Source of the DNA: an uncultured Candidatus Pelagibacter sp.
GTDB lineage: Bacteria; Pseudomonadota; Alphaproteobacteria; Pelagibacterales; Pelagibacteraceae
Assembly (NCBI GenBank): GCA_905612335.1
Contig: CAJQRT010000026.1
Location: forward strand, 18,503 to 82,502
Direction: 5' to 3'
DNA length: 64,000 bases
Shown: positions 51,095 through 60,029 of the stretch, piece by piece
How positions within the stretch are numbered: the first letter of the stretch is position 1
Layout: each line of letters begins with the position of its first letter
Position numbers and translations under genes: made by a program
Notes under the pieces: model-generated
Told to the model about the DNA's origin: nothing
The model's input: only the letters and a program-made list of their open reading frames with translations
Database searches by the model: none

Positions 51095-51756
51095 TGGATA
51101 TTTATAATAATAAAAAAACTTATTTTTATAAATTAAAGAGTAGCTGTAATAAGGAATGGTCCCAATATACTGATCATAAGTTTTTGTCTGATTTAGTAAG
51201 TAATAAACTACCTGATAAAAATTTTAAAAAGTATTTAATTCAAGATTATATATTTTTACAACAATTCTTAAAAATTTTAGCTCTTAGTGTTTATAAATCT
51301 AAATCCTTTGAAGAGATTAATAGGTCAGTAAATTTTATTAAAGGGATTGATCACGAAATTAAACTTCACATAAGTTATTGTAAAAAATGGAAGATACCAC
51401 TTAAATCGCTTGCTAACATTAAAGTTGAGAGTGCCAATAGTGCTTACACAGACCATGTATTGAGTGTAGGTAAAAATGGTAACAATCTTGATATATTCTC
51501 AAGTTTATCTCCATGTATTATTGGTTATGGAGAGATTGGATTTAAACTTTCAAAAATTAAAAATTGGAAAAAAAGTAAATATAGCTCTTGGATTAAGATG
51601 TACTCATCAAAAGAATATCAGCAGGTTGCTAAAGACAATATTGATTATTTAGATATTCTTTTTAAGAACAATAAGAATAAAAATTTAAGTAAACTTAAAA
51701 GTAATTTTAAAAAATCAACTATCCTAGAAAGAAATTTTTGGGAATGTTTTGTCTAA
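51094..51756 (+). CDS. tenA: TenA family thiamine-salvage protein
   Basis: 220 residues from a GTG start that overlaps the thiV stop. Helical TenA fold with LPDKNFKKYLIQDYIFLQQF near residue 40, KGIDHEIKLH, and the segment SLSPCIIGYGEIG whose Cys corresponds to the proposed active-site Cys of TenA proteins; the C-terminal ILERNFWECF fits the conserved ER-FW end. TenA releases HMP from degraded thiamine (aminopyrimidine hydrolase). With ThiV it would feed HMP into TPP synthesis. Confidence 0.85.
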   Translation: MDIYNNKKTYFYKLKSSCNKEWSQYTDHKFLSDLVSNKLPDKNFKKYLIQDYIFLQQFLKILALSVYKSKSFEEINRSVNFIKGIDHEIKLHISYCKKWKIPLKSLANIKVESANSAYTDHVLSVGKNGNNLDIFSSLSPCIIGYGEIGFKLSKIKNWKKSKYSSWIKMYSSKEYQQVAKDNIDYLDILFKNNKNKNLSKLKSNFKKSTILERNFWECFV

Positions 51757-51760
51757 ATTT

Positions 51761-52270
51761 CTAATTATCTAAAATTTCCAGTGGTAATGGTGCTTCTGGA
51801 TATTTTTCTTTACACAATTTTTCATAATTTTTACAAAGAGTAGCTATCGTTTCATTTGCTTCATCTTTGGATGTGAGAAATTTAATAAGGGTGTCTCTTT
51901 CTTCTTCTATTTCTTTAACATCTTGACCTTTAAGAAATTCACCAGTTTCAACCTCCCAGTAGGTATCATTCAATTCATCATTTTTTAATTCATTAAGTTT
52001 TTTCTGTAACTCAATAATAATTTTGTCATTAGACTTGCTGTCTCTCATTGGAGAATTAAGTAATTTTCCTAAGCACTTATCTCCTAAATCAGTTAAAAAA
52101 GTATTGTAAGGCTTTCCTTCAGCTAACCCTTTAAAATGATTGCTTTCAAAATATTTATTAATTGCAGCATTAGTGGTTATTTTGTTTTTACCTTTAGCAA
52201 CAGCTACTTGGACATAAACTTCCTGACTAATATATTCATTTAAATAGTCTTTAATTATATCCGACAACAT
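51761..52270 (-). CDS. Uncharacterised 169-residue protein after ald
   Basis: I do not recognise a family. Soluble, acidic and helical, with a likely coiled coil between about residues 80 and 125 (IIELQKKLNELKNDELND) and a proline-rich end (YPEAPLPLEILDN). N-terminal half contains VQVAVAKGKNKITTNAAINK. It starts 11 bases downstream of ald and converges with tenA. Membership in the tpa-ald unit suggests but does not show a link to amino-sulfonate metabolism. Confidence 0.6.
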   Translation of the reverse strand: MLSDIIKDYLNEYISQEVYVQVAVAKGKNKITTNAAINKYFESNHFKGLAEGKPYNTFLTDLGDKCLGKLLNSPMRDSKSNDKIIIELQKKLNELKNDELNDTYWEVETGEFLKGQDVKEIEEERDTLIKFLTSKDEANETIATLCKNYEKLCKEKYPEAPLPLEILDN

Positions 52271-52281
52271 TTTTAAAAAAA

Positions 52282-53394
52282 TTACAGAGTTTTTAATGGA
52301 TCAACGTAGTCATGTCCAAAAACATCAGCAACTGCTTTATATGTTACGTGACCCTTGCAAACATTTAATCCTGCAAGAAGGTGCTTATCTTCACTTAATG
52401 CTTTTGCATAACCATCGTTTGCAATTTTAACTAAGTAAGGAAGTGTTGCATTGTTCAATGCTATTGTTGAAGTTCTTGGAACTCCGCCCGGCATATTTGC
52501 TACACAGTAATGAATAACATCATCAATAATATATGTTGGATCACCATGGGTTGTAGGTCTGCTAGTTTCAACACAACCACCTTGATCAATCGCAACATCA
52601 ACTATTACAGATCCTCTTTTCATTAATTTTAACATTGATTTAGTAACTAGCTTTGGAGCTTCTGCACCGGGAATTAAAACACCTCCAATTAAAAGATCCG
52701 CTTCTGCTACTAATTTATTTAAATCAATTTTATCACTTTGCTCTGGAATAATTTTATCACCAAACATCTCAACTAATTGTTTTAGTCTTGCTTCAGATTT
52801 ATCAACAATATGAACTTTAGCTCTCATACCAGTTGCAATCACTGCAGCATTTTCACCAACAACACCACCACCTAAAATTACAACAGTTCCTCCTTCAACT
52901 CCAGGAGCACCGCCCAATAAAAGACCTCTACCGTTTTGATTTTTTTCTAAGCAATGTGCACCTGCCTGAATAGACATTCGTCCAGCAACCGCACTCATTG
53001 GTGCAAGTAATGGCAATCTTCCATTATCATCTGTCACCGTTTCATAAGCAATACAAACACCTTTAGATTTAATCAAACCTTCGGTTAATTCTTTAGCTGC
53101 TGCTAAATGAAGATAAGTGTAGACGATCTGATTTTCTCTGATCATCTTAACTTCACCTGATTGAGGTTCTTTTACTTTAACAATAATATCTGCATCATTA
53201 AAAATATCTTCAGCTTTATCAATGATTTTAGCACCTACACTTGTGTATTGTTCATTTTCAAAACCAGCTTCAAATCCACCATTATTTTCAACTAAAACCT
53301 CATGACCCTCTGATATTAAAGTTTTAACACTATCGGGGGTTAAGCCAATACGATGTTCTTGAGGTTTAATTTCTTTAGGTACACCTATTTTCAT
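52282..53394 (-). CDS. ald: Alanine dehydrogenase
   Basis: 370 residues, the family length. MKIGVPKEIKPQEHRIGLTP, the catalytic Lys-His positions (VKVKEPQ and YTYLHLA), NAD-binding VVILGGGVVGENAA and the C-terminal MPGGVPRTSTIALNNATLPY are all present. It oxidatively deaminates alanine to pyruvate and ammonium, recycling the acceptor used by the aminotransferase encoded immediately upstream. This pairing (Tpa with Ald) is classic for taurine catabolism. Confidence 0.95.
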   Translation of the reverse strand: MKIGVPKEIKPQEHRIGLTPDSVKTLISEGHEVLVENNGGFEAGFENEQYTSVGAKIIDKAEDIFNDADIIVKVKEPQSGEVKMIRENQIVYTYLHLAAAKELTEGLIKSKGVCIAYETVTDDNGRLPLLAPMSAVAGRMSIQAGAHCLEKNQNGRGLLLGGAPGVEGGTVVILGGGVVGENAAVIATGMRAKVHIVDKSEARLKQLVEMFGDKIIPEQSDKIDLNKLVAEADLLIGGVLIPGAEAPKLVTKSMLKLMKRGSVIVDVAIDQGGCVETSRPTTHGDPTYIIDDVIHYCVANMPGGVPRTSTIALNNATLPYLVKIANDGYAKALSEDKHLLAGLNVCKGHVTYKAVADVFGHDYVDPLKTL

Positions 53395-53429
53395 AGTTAA
53401 CTCTACTTTCTTTGATTAGTTAATTTTAT

Positions 53430-54776
53430 CTAGTTCTTTTGATTTTTTTGGTAATTGGTAATACCAGTTCTTAACTTTTCAATAATTTCATCAATATGTT
53501 TTTCTTCACAGATGAATTGAGGAGCTATAATTAAACAATCTCCTGTAGCTTTAAAGTTAACACCAGCTTCATAACATGCTTTAAAACATTCAAACCCAGC
53601 TTTACCTGGTTTAGTGTTTAGCTTCATGTCTATTCCACCCATCATTCCATATCCTCTAATATTATCTACAGACTCTAGATCTTGAAGAGAGAACAATCCT
53701 TTTTGGAAATAAGGAGCTAAATTTTTTGCTCTATTAAAAATATCATCTTTTTCAAAAATATCCTGCACTGCTAACGCTGCAGCAACTGCTACTGGAATTC
53801 CTGAATAAGTATATCCATGAAATAATTCAACTGCACCTGTTGGTGAAGCATCCATTACTGCATCATAAATAAAATCATTACAAGCAACAACACCCATTGG
53901 TACAACACCATTTGTTGTAGCTTTTGCCATTGTCATAATATCTGGTATTACTCCAAATTCATCAGCACCAAATTTAGAACCTGTTCTACCCCAACCTGTA
54001 ATTACTTCATCAAAAATTAAAAGTATTCCATGTTTGTCACAGATTTGTCTTAATTTTTGTAAATATCCTTTAGGTGGAACTAATGTTCCAGTTGATCCAG
54101 CAATCGGCTCAACAATACAAGCAGCAATATTTTCACCACCAAAGTTTGCACAAATTGTCTCTAGATCGTTTGCTAAATAATCTCCAGTCTCTGGCTGACC
54201 ACTAACAAATTTATGTTCTGGTAAATGAGTATGTCTGATGTGTTGAACACCTGGCATTAGAACACTTGCGAATGTTTTGATATTATTAACCATTCCACCA
54301 ACTGAAATACAGCCAATATTCATTCCATGGTAACCACGTTCACGTCCAACAAATCTAAATCTTTCTGCATGACCTTTGGCTCTATGATAAGCAACGGCAA
54401 TTTTAATTGCTGTCTCTACAGCAGTAGATCCACAAATTGTAAAAAACATTTTATTTAAATCACCTGGAGTATGTTTTGAAATTCTTGTAGCTAATTCAAA
54501 AGAACCACCAAAACCTTGTTGAAACGGTTGAGCGTAATCTAATGTTTCTAATTGTTTGGTAACAGCTTCTGTAATTTCTCTTCTACCATGACCTAGTGGA
54601 TTACAAAATAAACCTGAGCTCGCATCTATTTGGGTTTTTCCATGGTGAGTTTTTAAATAAACACCTTTTGCTTCTGTAATTAATCTGGGGTTTGCTTTAA
54701 AATCTTTATTAGATGTAAAAGGCATCCAATGTTCATTTAGTGAATTAGGTACTGCAGTTCTATTTTCTGAGCTCAT
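53430..54776 (-). CDS. tpa: Class III aminotransferase, probable taurine:pyruvate aminotransferase
   Basis: 448 residues of the omega-aminotransferase family. HWMPFTSNKDFKANPRLITE at the start is shared with beta-alanine/omega-amino-acid:pyruvate aminotransferases; the PLP site is FDEVITGWGRTG (Asp) and TMAKATTNGVVPMG (Lys). The genes around it (ald, tauABC, later phosphotransacetylase) make taurine the most likely amino donor, forming sulfoacetaldehyde for Xsc. Beta-alanine or other omega-amines cannot be excluded. Divergent from tauA. Confidence 0.85.
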   Translation of the reverse strand: MSSENRTAVPNSLNEHWMPFTSNKDFKANPRLITEAKGVYLKTHHGKTQIDASSGLFCNPLGHGRREITEAVTKQLETLDYAQPFQQGFGGSFELATRISKHTPGDLNKMFFTICGSTAVETAIKIAVAYHRAKGHAERFRFVGRERGYHGMNIGCISVGGMVNNIKTFASVLMPGVQHIRHTHLPEHKFVSGQPETGDYLANDLETICANFGGENIAACIVEPIAGSTGTLVPPKGYLQKLRQICDKHGILLIFDEVITGWGRTGSKFGADEFGVIPDIMTMAKATTNGVVPMGVVACNDFIYDAVMDASPTGAVELFHGYTYSGIPVAVAAALAVQDIFEKDDIFNRAKNLAPYFQKGLFSLQDLESVDNIRGYGMMGGIDMKLNTKPGKAGFECFKACYEAGVNFKATGDCLIIAPQFICEEKHIDEIIEKLRTGITNYQKNQKN

Positions 54777-54988
54777 ATTTTTTTTCTCTCTATAAGTAAA
54801 TAATTTAAAGCAAAACTATTAGACTAAATTTACTCGTTTTCTACAATTATTTTTTTACTTAACGTCCCTAAATACCGTGACTTTTAATACTACAACCTGA
54901 AAGTGTATAGTTTTTTTTTGTTTTACATCTAACTTAAATTCGATTTTAATGTCGCTAATTTAATTAAATTAACAATAGAGGGATAATA
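54777..54988. promoter_or_regulatory. Divergent control region between tpa and tauA
   Basis: 212 bases with no open frame of note. Contains long T-runs (54851-54857, 54912-54919) and several TATA-like boxes, e.g. attaaattaaca near 54960-54973 before tauA. A good ribosome-binding AGAGGGAT precedes the tauA ATG. No local regulator gene and no riboswitch fold recognised. Confidence 0.5.
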
Positions 54989-55933
54989 ATGAAAAAAATA
55001 ATTAGTTTTATTCTTGGTACAGTAGTTGCTCTTAACTTATCTATATCAGTTGCAAATGCTGCTGCTAAAGAAGTTAGAGTTGCGTTCTTTTTAGAATGGC
55101 CTACTCCAAATCAGGAAGACAAAGTTAAAGGTATGTTTGAAAAGGCAATGGGTGTTCCAGTTAAATGGACTAACTTTTCAAATGGTGGTGCAATGACTGA
55201 TGCTATGTTAGCAGGAGATATTGATATCTCTTACTCACAAGGTTTAGTGCCATTTATTAATGCTGTTAAATCTAAAGCACCTTTAAAACTTGTAGACGTT
55301 GCTATGGAATACGGAATGGGTGGTACAACTTGTGTTACATCTAAAGCTTCTGGTATTACATCAGCGAACGGTTCTGAGTTAGAAGGCAAAAAAGTTGCAG
55401 TTCCTCTAGGAACTATGGCTGAGTATGTTTTTGATGAAAGTATGAAAGTTGTTGGTGCTGATAAGAGCAAAATGACTGTTATTCAAATGGATCCTGAAGA
55501 AGGTGCTGCTGCACTAGTTTCTGGTGACGTTGCAATGGCTTGTTTATTTGGTGGTAACTCTATTAAAGCAGCTTTAACTGTTGGTACAAGATTGTTAACA
55601 GTTCAAGCAGCTCGTGATGCAGGTATCAAAGGTATCGATATTACATCTGTTACTGATAAATTTATGAAAGAAAACCCAGGAATGTTGAGAACTTTCATAG
55701 AAGTAACTCATGAAGCTAACGCTAGATACGCAGCTGGTAAAAGTGACATGAATGTAATCGCAAAAGATGCTGAAATGAAACTTGGAGATATGAAGGAAAC
55801 TTTAGGTGGATTTGTATTCTTGAATGCTGCAGATACTAAAAAATCTATGGAATCAGGTGGAAATCTTGATGGTTTCTTAAAAGGAATGGGCACTCCTAAC
55901 GGAGCAGTAGATACAAGCTTTTTACCTCTATAA
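54989..55933 (+). CDS. tauA: Taurine ABC transporter substrate-binding protein
   Basis: 314 residues, Sec signal peptide MKKIISFILGTVVALNLSIS (cleavage near VANA-A). The mature protein follows the TauA/SsuA-like periplasmic fold: VAFFLEWPTPNQ, NFSNGGAMTDAMLAGDIDIS, LVPFINAVKS, KKVAVPLGTMAEYVF, and the late NPGMLRTFIEVTHEAN helix. Codon choice is visibly richer in GCT/GGT/ACT codons than its neighbours, as in highly expressed genes. Terminator-like hairpin follows immediately. Confidence 0.9.
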   Translation: MKKIISFILGTVVALNLSISVANAAAKEVRVAFFLEWPTPNQEDKVKGMFEKAMGVPVKWTNFSNGGAMTDAMLAGDIDISYSQGLVPFINAVKSKAPLKLVDVAMEYGMGGTTCVTSKASGITSANGSELEGKKVAVPLGTMAEYVFDESMKVVGADKSKMTVIQMDPEEGAAALVSGDVAMACLFGGNSIKAALTVGTRLLTVQAARDAGIKGIDITSVTDKFMKENPGMLRTFIEVTHEANARYAAGKSDMNVIAKDAEMKLGDMKETLGGFVFLNAADTKKSMESGGNLDGFLKGMGTPNGAVDTSFLPL

Positions 55934-55956
55934 TTTAGAGAGTAAGATAAAATTAG

Positions 55957-55993
55957 ATAGGCGCCAATTTATTAAATTGGTGCCTATTTTTTT
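55957..55993 (+). terminator. Strong terminator hairpin between tauA and tauB
   Basis: A 14-bp stem, ataggcgccaattt (55957-55970) with aaattggtgcctat (55974-55987), one G-U pair, 3-base loop, then seven T. Excellent intrinsic terminator inside the tauABC operon. Confidence 0.88.
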
Positions 55994-56021
55994 AAACAAA
56001 ATTTAATATAACTTTATTTCT

Positions 56022-56819
56022 ATGAGTGATTTAATTTCTCAAAATCTAAACATGATCTTTAAAACTCCAAAGGGAGAAACTGTTCATGCATTAAAAGATG
56101 TAAATTTCACACTTAAAAAAGGAGAACTTTTAACTGTTCTTGGACCTTCTGGATGTGGAAAAACAACTTTATTGAATATTACAGCTGGCTTTCTTAGACC
56201 AACTTCAGGAGTAATTACTCTTAACGGAAATGAAATTAATGGTCCAGGAGTTGAAAGAGGAATGGTTTTTCAGCAAGGTGCTTTATTTGAATGGTTAACG
56301 GTTGCTGAAAATGTCGACTTTGGTTTGAGAATGAAAAAAGAAGATCCAATTAAAACAGCAAAAAAAGTTGATGAATGGTTAAATATAGTTGGTTTACAAG
56401 GCTTTGGAGATACACCAACTTATCAATTATCTGGGGGTATGCAGCAAAGAGTTGCTCTTGCACGATGTTTAATTAATGACCCAGATTTAATTTTGATGGA
56501 TGAGCCTTTGGGAGCACTAGACGCACTAACAAGAGAAAAAATGCAGTCGTTAGTTTTAAAAATTTGGAAAGAAACAGGAAAAACAATTATTTTAATCACC
56601 CACTCAGTTGAAGAAGCTTTGTTACTTGGTGAAAGATTATATGTAATGGCACCAAGACCAGGCCGAATACATAAGGAGTATAAATTACCCTTTGCTTCAA
56701 TGGGAATAGATGGTGATTTAAGAGAGATTAAAAAGACTAAAGATTTTGGAAGTAAAAGAGAAGAAATTCTGACCATGATTTGGGACATGGAAGAAGAAAT
56801 AATGGGTAAAGATATTTAA
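56022..56819 (+). CDS. tauB: Taurine ABC transporter ATP-binding protein
   Basis: 265 residues. Walker A GPSGCGKTTLL, Q-loop GMVFQQGALFEW, signature LSGGMQQR, Walker B LILMDEPLGALD, H-loop ITHSVEEAL, and the TauB/SsuB-type tail VMAPRPGRIHKEYKLPF. It energises import through the permease encoded one base downstream. Confidence 0.93.
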   Translation: MSDLISQNLNMIFKTPKGETVHALKDVNFTLKKGELLTVLGPSGCGKTTLLNITAGFLRPTSGVITLNGNEINGPGVERGMVFQQGALFEWLTVAENVDFGLRMKKEDPIKTAKKVDEWLNIVGLQGFGDTPTYQLSGGMQQRVALARCLINDPDLILMDEPLGALDALTREKMQSLVLKIWKETGKTIILITHSVEEALLLGERLYVMAPRPGRIHKEYKLPFASMGIDGDLREIKKTKDFGSKREEILTMIWDMEEEIMGKDI

Positions 56820-56820
56820 A

Positions 56821-58734
56821 ATGATTACAGGTATTATAACATTTTTAATTATCTTTGCCGTTATAGGTTCTATCCTTTATGGAATAAAATTAGCCAAGAC
56901 TGAAAAAATAGATGCTGTTTTTGGGAACCCTGAAAGAGCCAAAGGTGGAGCTCACTGGATTATTGTTGGAAGTAGTTTTTTATTAATAGCATGGCTTTAT
57001 TATTCATGGGATTTAGCAAAGTCTTTTTACCCTCAGTCTGCTAATGAGCTTTGCCAAGTTGCAAAAGTTAATGACTCGATGCTTTCATTAAAGTATTTGT
57101 TTCCAATAAATGAAAGGGAATTTAAAAGTACTTCAATTATTAAAGCTGAGAATAAAAATATTGAAAAATTAGCTAATGAAATTAGAAATTCATCAGTAAT
57201 AAGAAATCAAGATAAAGATAAGCTTTTAGGTTTTATTCAAAAAACTAAAAGAACGATTCCATTGTTAACTAATGAGGACCTTCTTGAAAATAAAACAAAA
57301 ATTAAGATCAGTGAACTAACTAATAGAATAGCTTGGTTAACAGAGGATTTTCAAAAGATAAGTTATCCACCAATAAAAAGTATTGAAGAAGAAAATGCGA
57401 GAATTGAAGCTTTAAAAATACAAGGTGGATGGGGATCTTCAGGAACAGCTGTAGAAAATACAATAGAAATTCCAACTATTCCTGAAACTAAAAAAGGATT
57501 AAAATTTGACGCTGCTGCAAAAGAATTAACATTTATTAGTGATGATTTTTTTAAATTAAGAAATCATAACACTCAATACAAAACTTTGATTAAAGAGATC
57601 AAAGATGGAATTAAGAAATATAGATCAGAATTAGATGAAACGCATGAAGTGGCATCTATATTAGCAAAAGACGTGCTTAAAATTGCAAGGAGGATTGAGT
57701 ATGCAAGTATATTTCCTCCAAAAACTCTCAATGATATGGAGCAAGCAATTTTAGAATTTGATAAAGTTCAAAAAAAAGAGCAAGGAGGTCTAAGATTAAT
57801 TGATATATTTTTATTTCCTACTGGAACAATAATTTCAAGTGGTCCTAACTGTTCAGAGCAAGGTTCTGGTAGATGGCTACCCAAACCATCAGATACTTTG
57901 AAAAAATTTACACTTTTATTAAGGCCAAGTGTTGGATTTAAAAATATTCCACTGATTTGGTATGAAATGATGGATGTTAGTAGAATTGTTGGCTTTATTT
58001 TACCAGATTGGATTGCGGATATTATCCCAGGTAAGTACCCAGTTCATAGTAATGATGGAACTGTCAAACCAAACTTTAAAAGCAAAGTTTTAAATGTTGT
58101 TACTGGTGAATTTAAATTATTCAAAATACCAGTACCCATGGGTCACATATGGGATTCTTTCCTAAGGGTACTTTTAGGTTTAGTACTTGGAATAATATTT
58201 GGTGTACCACTTGGTTTGTTGATGGGTTTAAATAGATTTGCTAAAGGATTCTTTGATCCATTAATTGAATTATATAGACCTGTACCACCACTAGCTTGGG
58301 CTCCATTAGTTATTACTGTATTTGGGATTGATAATGTCGGAAAAGTATTCTTATTATTTATGGTATCTTTTTCAATTATGATTATCTCAGCTAGAGCTGG
58401 TGCTTCTGGAACTCAGTTATCTAAAATTCATGCTTCCCACTCACTTGGTGCATCGAAATGGCAAATATTAAGATATGTGATTTTTCCAAACTCTTTACCA
58501 GAAATTTTAACAGGCGTTAGAGTTGCAGTTGGAATGTGTTGGGGGACTTTGGTTGCAGCAGAATTTTTAGCTGGAACAACAGGTATTGGATTTGTTGAAA
58601 ATGTTGCTAAAAAATATTTTCAATATGAGGTTATTTGGATAACTATTTTTGTAATGGGGATGCTTGGTCTTTTATTTGACATTGCTTTAAGAAAAATAAT
58701 TACCAAAACAATTCCATGGCACGGTAAAGGTTAA
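56821..58734 (+). CDS. tauC: Taurine ABC transporter permease with a long N-terminal extension
   Basis: 637 residues, more than twice the usual 250-280 of TauC. The C-terminal 200 residues are a standard permease (from GHIWDSFLRVLLGLVLGIIF near residue 440) with the EAA loop LGASKWQILRYVIFPNSLPE and AEFLAGTTGIGF. Residues 1-70 contain two extra helices, and 70-340 form a soluble, charged, probably coiled-coil region (ELTNRIAWLTEDFQKI, DELDETHEV-like helices). Topology suggests this insert is periplasmic, where it could contact TauA. The open frame is uninterrupted and coupled to tauB, so the extension is genuine. Confidence 0.88.
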   Translation: MITGIITFLIIFAVIGSILYGIKLAKTEKIDAVFGNPERAKGGAHWIIVGSSFLLIAWLYYSWDLAKSFYPQSANELCQVAKVNDSMLSLKYLFPINEREFKSTSIIKAENKNIEKLANEIRNSSVIRNQDKDKLLGFIQKTKRTIPLLTNEDLLENKTKIKISELTNRIAWLTEDFQKISYPPIKSIEEENARIEALKIQGGWGSSGTAVENTIEIPTIPETKKGLKFDAAAKELTFISDDFFKLRNHNTQYKTLIKEIKDGIKKYRSELDETHEVASILAKDVLKIARRIEYASIFPPKTLNDMEQAILEFDKVQKKEQGGLRLIDIFLFPTGTIISSGPNCSEQGSGRWLPKPSDTLKKFTLLLRPSVGFKNIPLIWYEMMDVSRIVGFILPDWIADIIPGKYPVHSNDGTVKPNFKSKVLNVVTGEFKLFKIPVPMGHIWDSFLRVLLGLVLGIIFGVPLGLLMGLNRFAKGFFDPLIELYRPVPPLAWAPLVITVFGIDNVGKVFLLFMVSFSIMIISARAGASGTQLSKIHASHSLGASKWQILRYVIFPNSLPEILTGVRVAVGMCWGTLVAAEFLAGTTGIGFVENVAKKYFQYEVIWITIFVMGMLGLLFDIALRKIITKTIPWHGKG

Positions 58735-58752
58735 GTAATCTTTTATTAAATT

Positions 58753-59760
58753 ATGAATTCTTCCAAGTTAAAAACTATTATCAAAAATATTTTTATCCAT
58801 CACAAGTTAAGTAAAGAGCATGCATATATCTGTTCAGAAGCTATAATTAATGCTGAATTAGTTGGTGCTCCATCACATGGTTTATCTAGACTTAAGATGT
58901 ATTGTGATCGGATTTCTAAAAAAATAATTAATCCAAAAGCTAAAATAAAAATTAAAAAAATTTCTCAATCAATTGCTCATGTTGATGCAAATAATAGCAT
59001 TGGTTTTGTTGCAGCAGATATTGCTATCAAAACCGCTATAAGCAATGCCAAAAAAACTGGTATTGGTTTAGTTGCAGTTAAAAATAGCGGACATTATGGT
59101 TTGTCTGGTTATTATGCTGAGCAGGCTGTTAAAAAAAATTTAATGGTTATGATATTTACCAATGCACCTCCAGCTGTTGCACCCCATGGAGCGTTAAAAA
59201 GTTTATTTGGTACAAATCCAATTTGTTTTGGAACACCAACTGGGTCTAAAGTTCCTTTTATTTTGGATACTTCAATATCAGTGATTAATAGAGGAAAAAT
59301 TAGAGTTGCCGCAAGAGAAGGAACAAAAATTCCCGAAGGTGTTGCTTTAGATAAATTTGGTAAACCGACAACAGACCCTAAAAAAGCATTAGAAGGTGTT
59401 CAATTACCTATTGCTGGATTTAGAGGCTCTGGATTAGCTTGGATGGTTGATATTTTAAGTGGTGTTTTAACGGGTGGTAATCATGCTGGTCGAGTTAAAG
59501 ACCCTTTTACAGATTTTAGCGGTCCTCAAAATGTAGGTCATTTATTTTTTGTAATGAAGCCTAATTTGTTTGTAGGAAATTCTTTTAATAAAAGAATAAA
59601 AAACAATATTAAAACAATTAAAAAACTGCCTAAAATTAAAGGTGTTAAGGAAATTCTTTATCCAGGGCAAAGTAAATACCATAGATATAAAGATAATCTT
59701 AAAAAAGAGATTAAAATTACAAAGAATATATTGGAAGATTTAAATAGTTTAATAAAATAA
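58753..59760 (+). CDS. Ldh_2 family malate/L-lactate/sulfolactate dehydrogenase
   Basis: 335 residues of the LDH2/MDH2 family that includes ComC, (R)-sulfolactate dehydrogenase. Typical blocks: PSHGLSRLKMYC, the catalytic His in VAVKNSGHYGLSGYYAEQA, GTNPICFGTPTG, and GSGLAWMVDILSGVLTGG. Placed 18 bases after tauC and before phosphotransacetylase and the HpsN-like gene, so a sulfolactate/sulfopyruvate conversion is the most appealing guess, though malate- or ureidoglycolate-type activity is possible. Confidence 0.85.
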   Translation: MNSSKLKTIIKNIFIHHKLSKEHAYICSEAIINAELVGAPSHGLSRLKMYCDRISKKIINPKAKIKIKKISQSIAHVDANNSIGFVAADIAIKTAISNAKKTGIGLVAVKNSGHYGLSGYYAEQAVKKNLMVMIFTNAPPAVAPHGALKSLFGTNPICFGTPTGSKVPFILDTSISVINRGKIRVAAREGTKIPEGVALDKFGKPTTDPKKALEGVQLPIAGFRGSGLAWMVDILSGVLTGGNHAGRVKDPFTDFSGPQNVGHLFFVMKPNLFVGNSFNKRIKNNIKTIKKLPKIKGVKEILYPGQSKYHRYKDNLKKEIKITKNILEDLNSLIK

Positions 59761-59783
59761 AACTACTATAATATATATGTAAT

Positions 59784-60029
59784 ATGCGTCCAGTATTTAA
59801 AGTTATCATAGTATACGAAATCATTTTTTTTACTTTCTGGAACTTCCTTTATTATTCTAATCCAGGTGTTGAAAGTTGGTTTAAACTAGAAAATCTGACA
59901 GCGATATATACTGTTCTATCAACTATGGCTTTAGGATTTGTTTTTGTGTATGTAGTTTTCATCACTATGAAAATAACAGGCGTACTTAATAAAATTAAAA
60001 CTTTAAAGGATCCTAGAAAAAACTTTTAG
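59784..60029 (+). CDS. Small two-helix membrane protein
   Basis: 81 residues with two helices (FKVIIVYEIIFFTFWNFLYY and TVLSTMALGFVFVYVVFITM) joined by a 25-residue loop with a WFKLENL segment, and a Lys-rich tail. Its stop abuts the stop of the convergent epoxide hydrolase gene with no bases between. No family recognised. Confidence 0.6.
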   Translation: MRPVFKVIIVYEIIFFTFWNFLYYSNPGVESWFKLENLTAIYTVLSTMALGFVFVYVVFITMKITGVLNKIKTLKDPRKNF

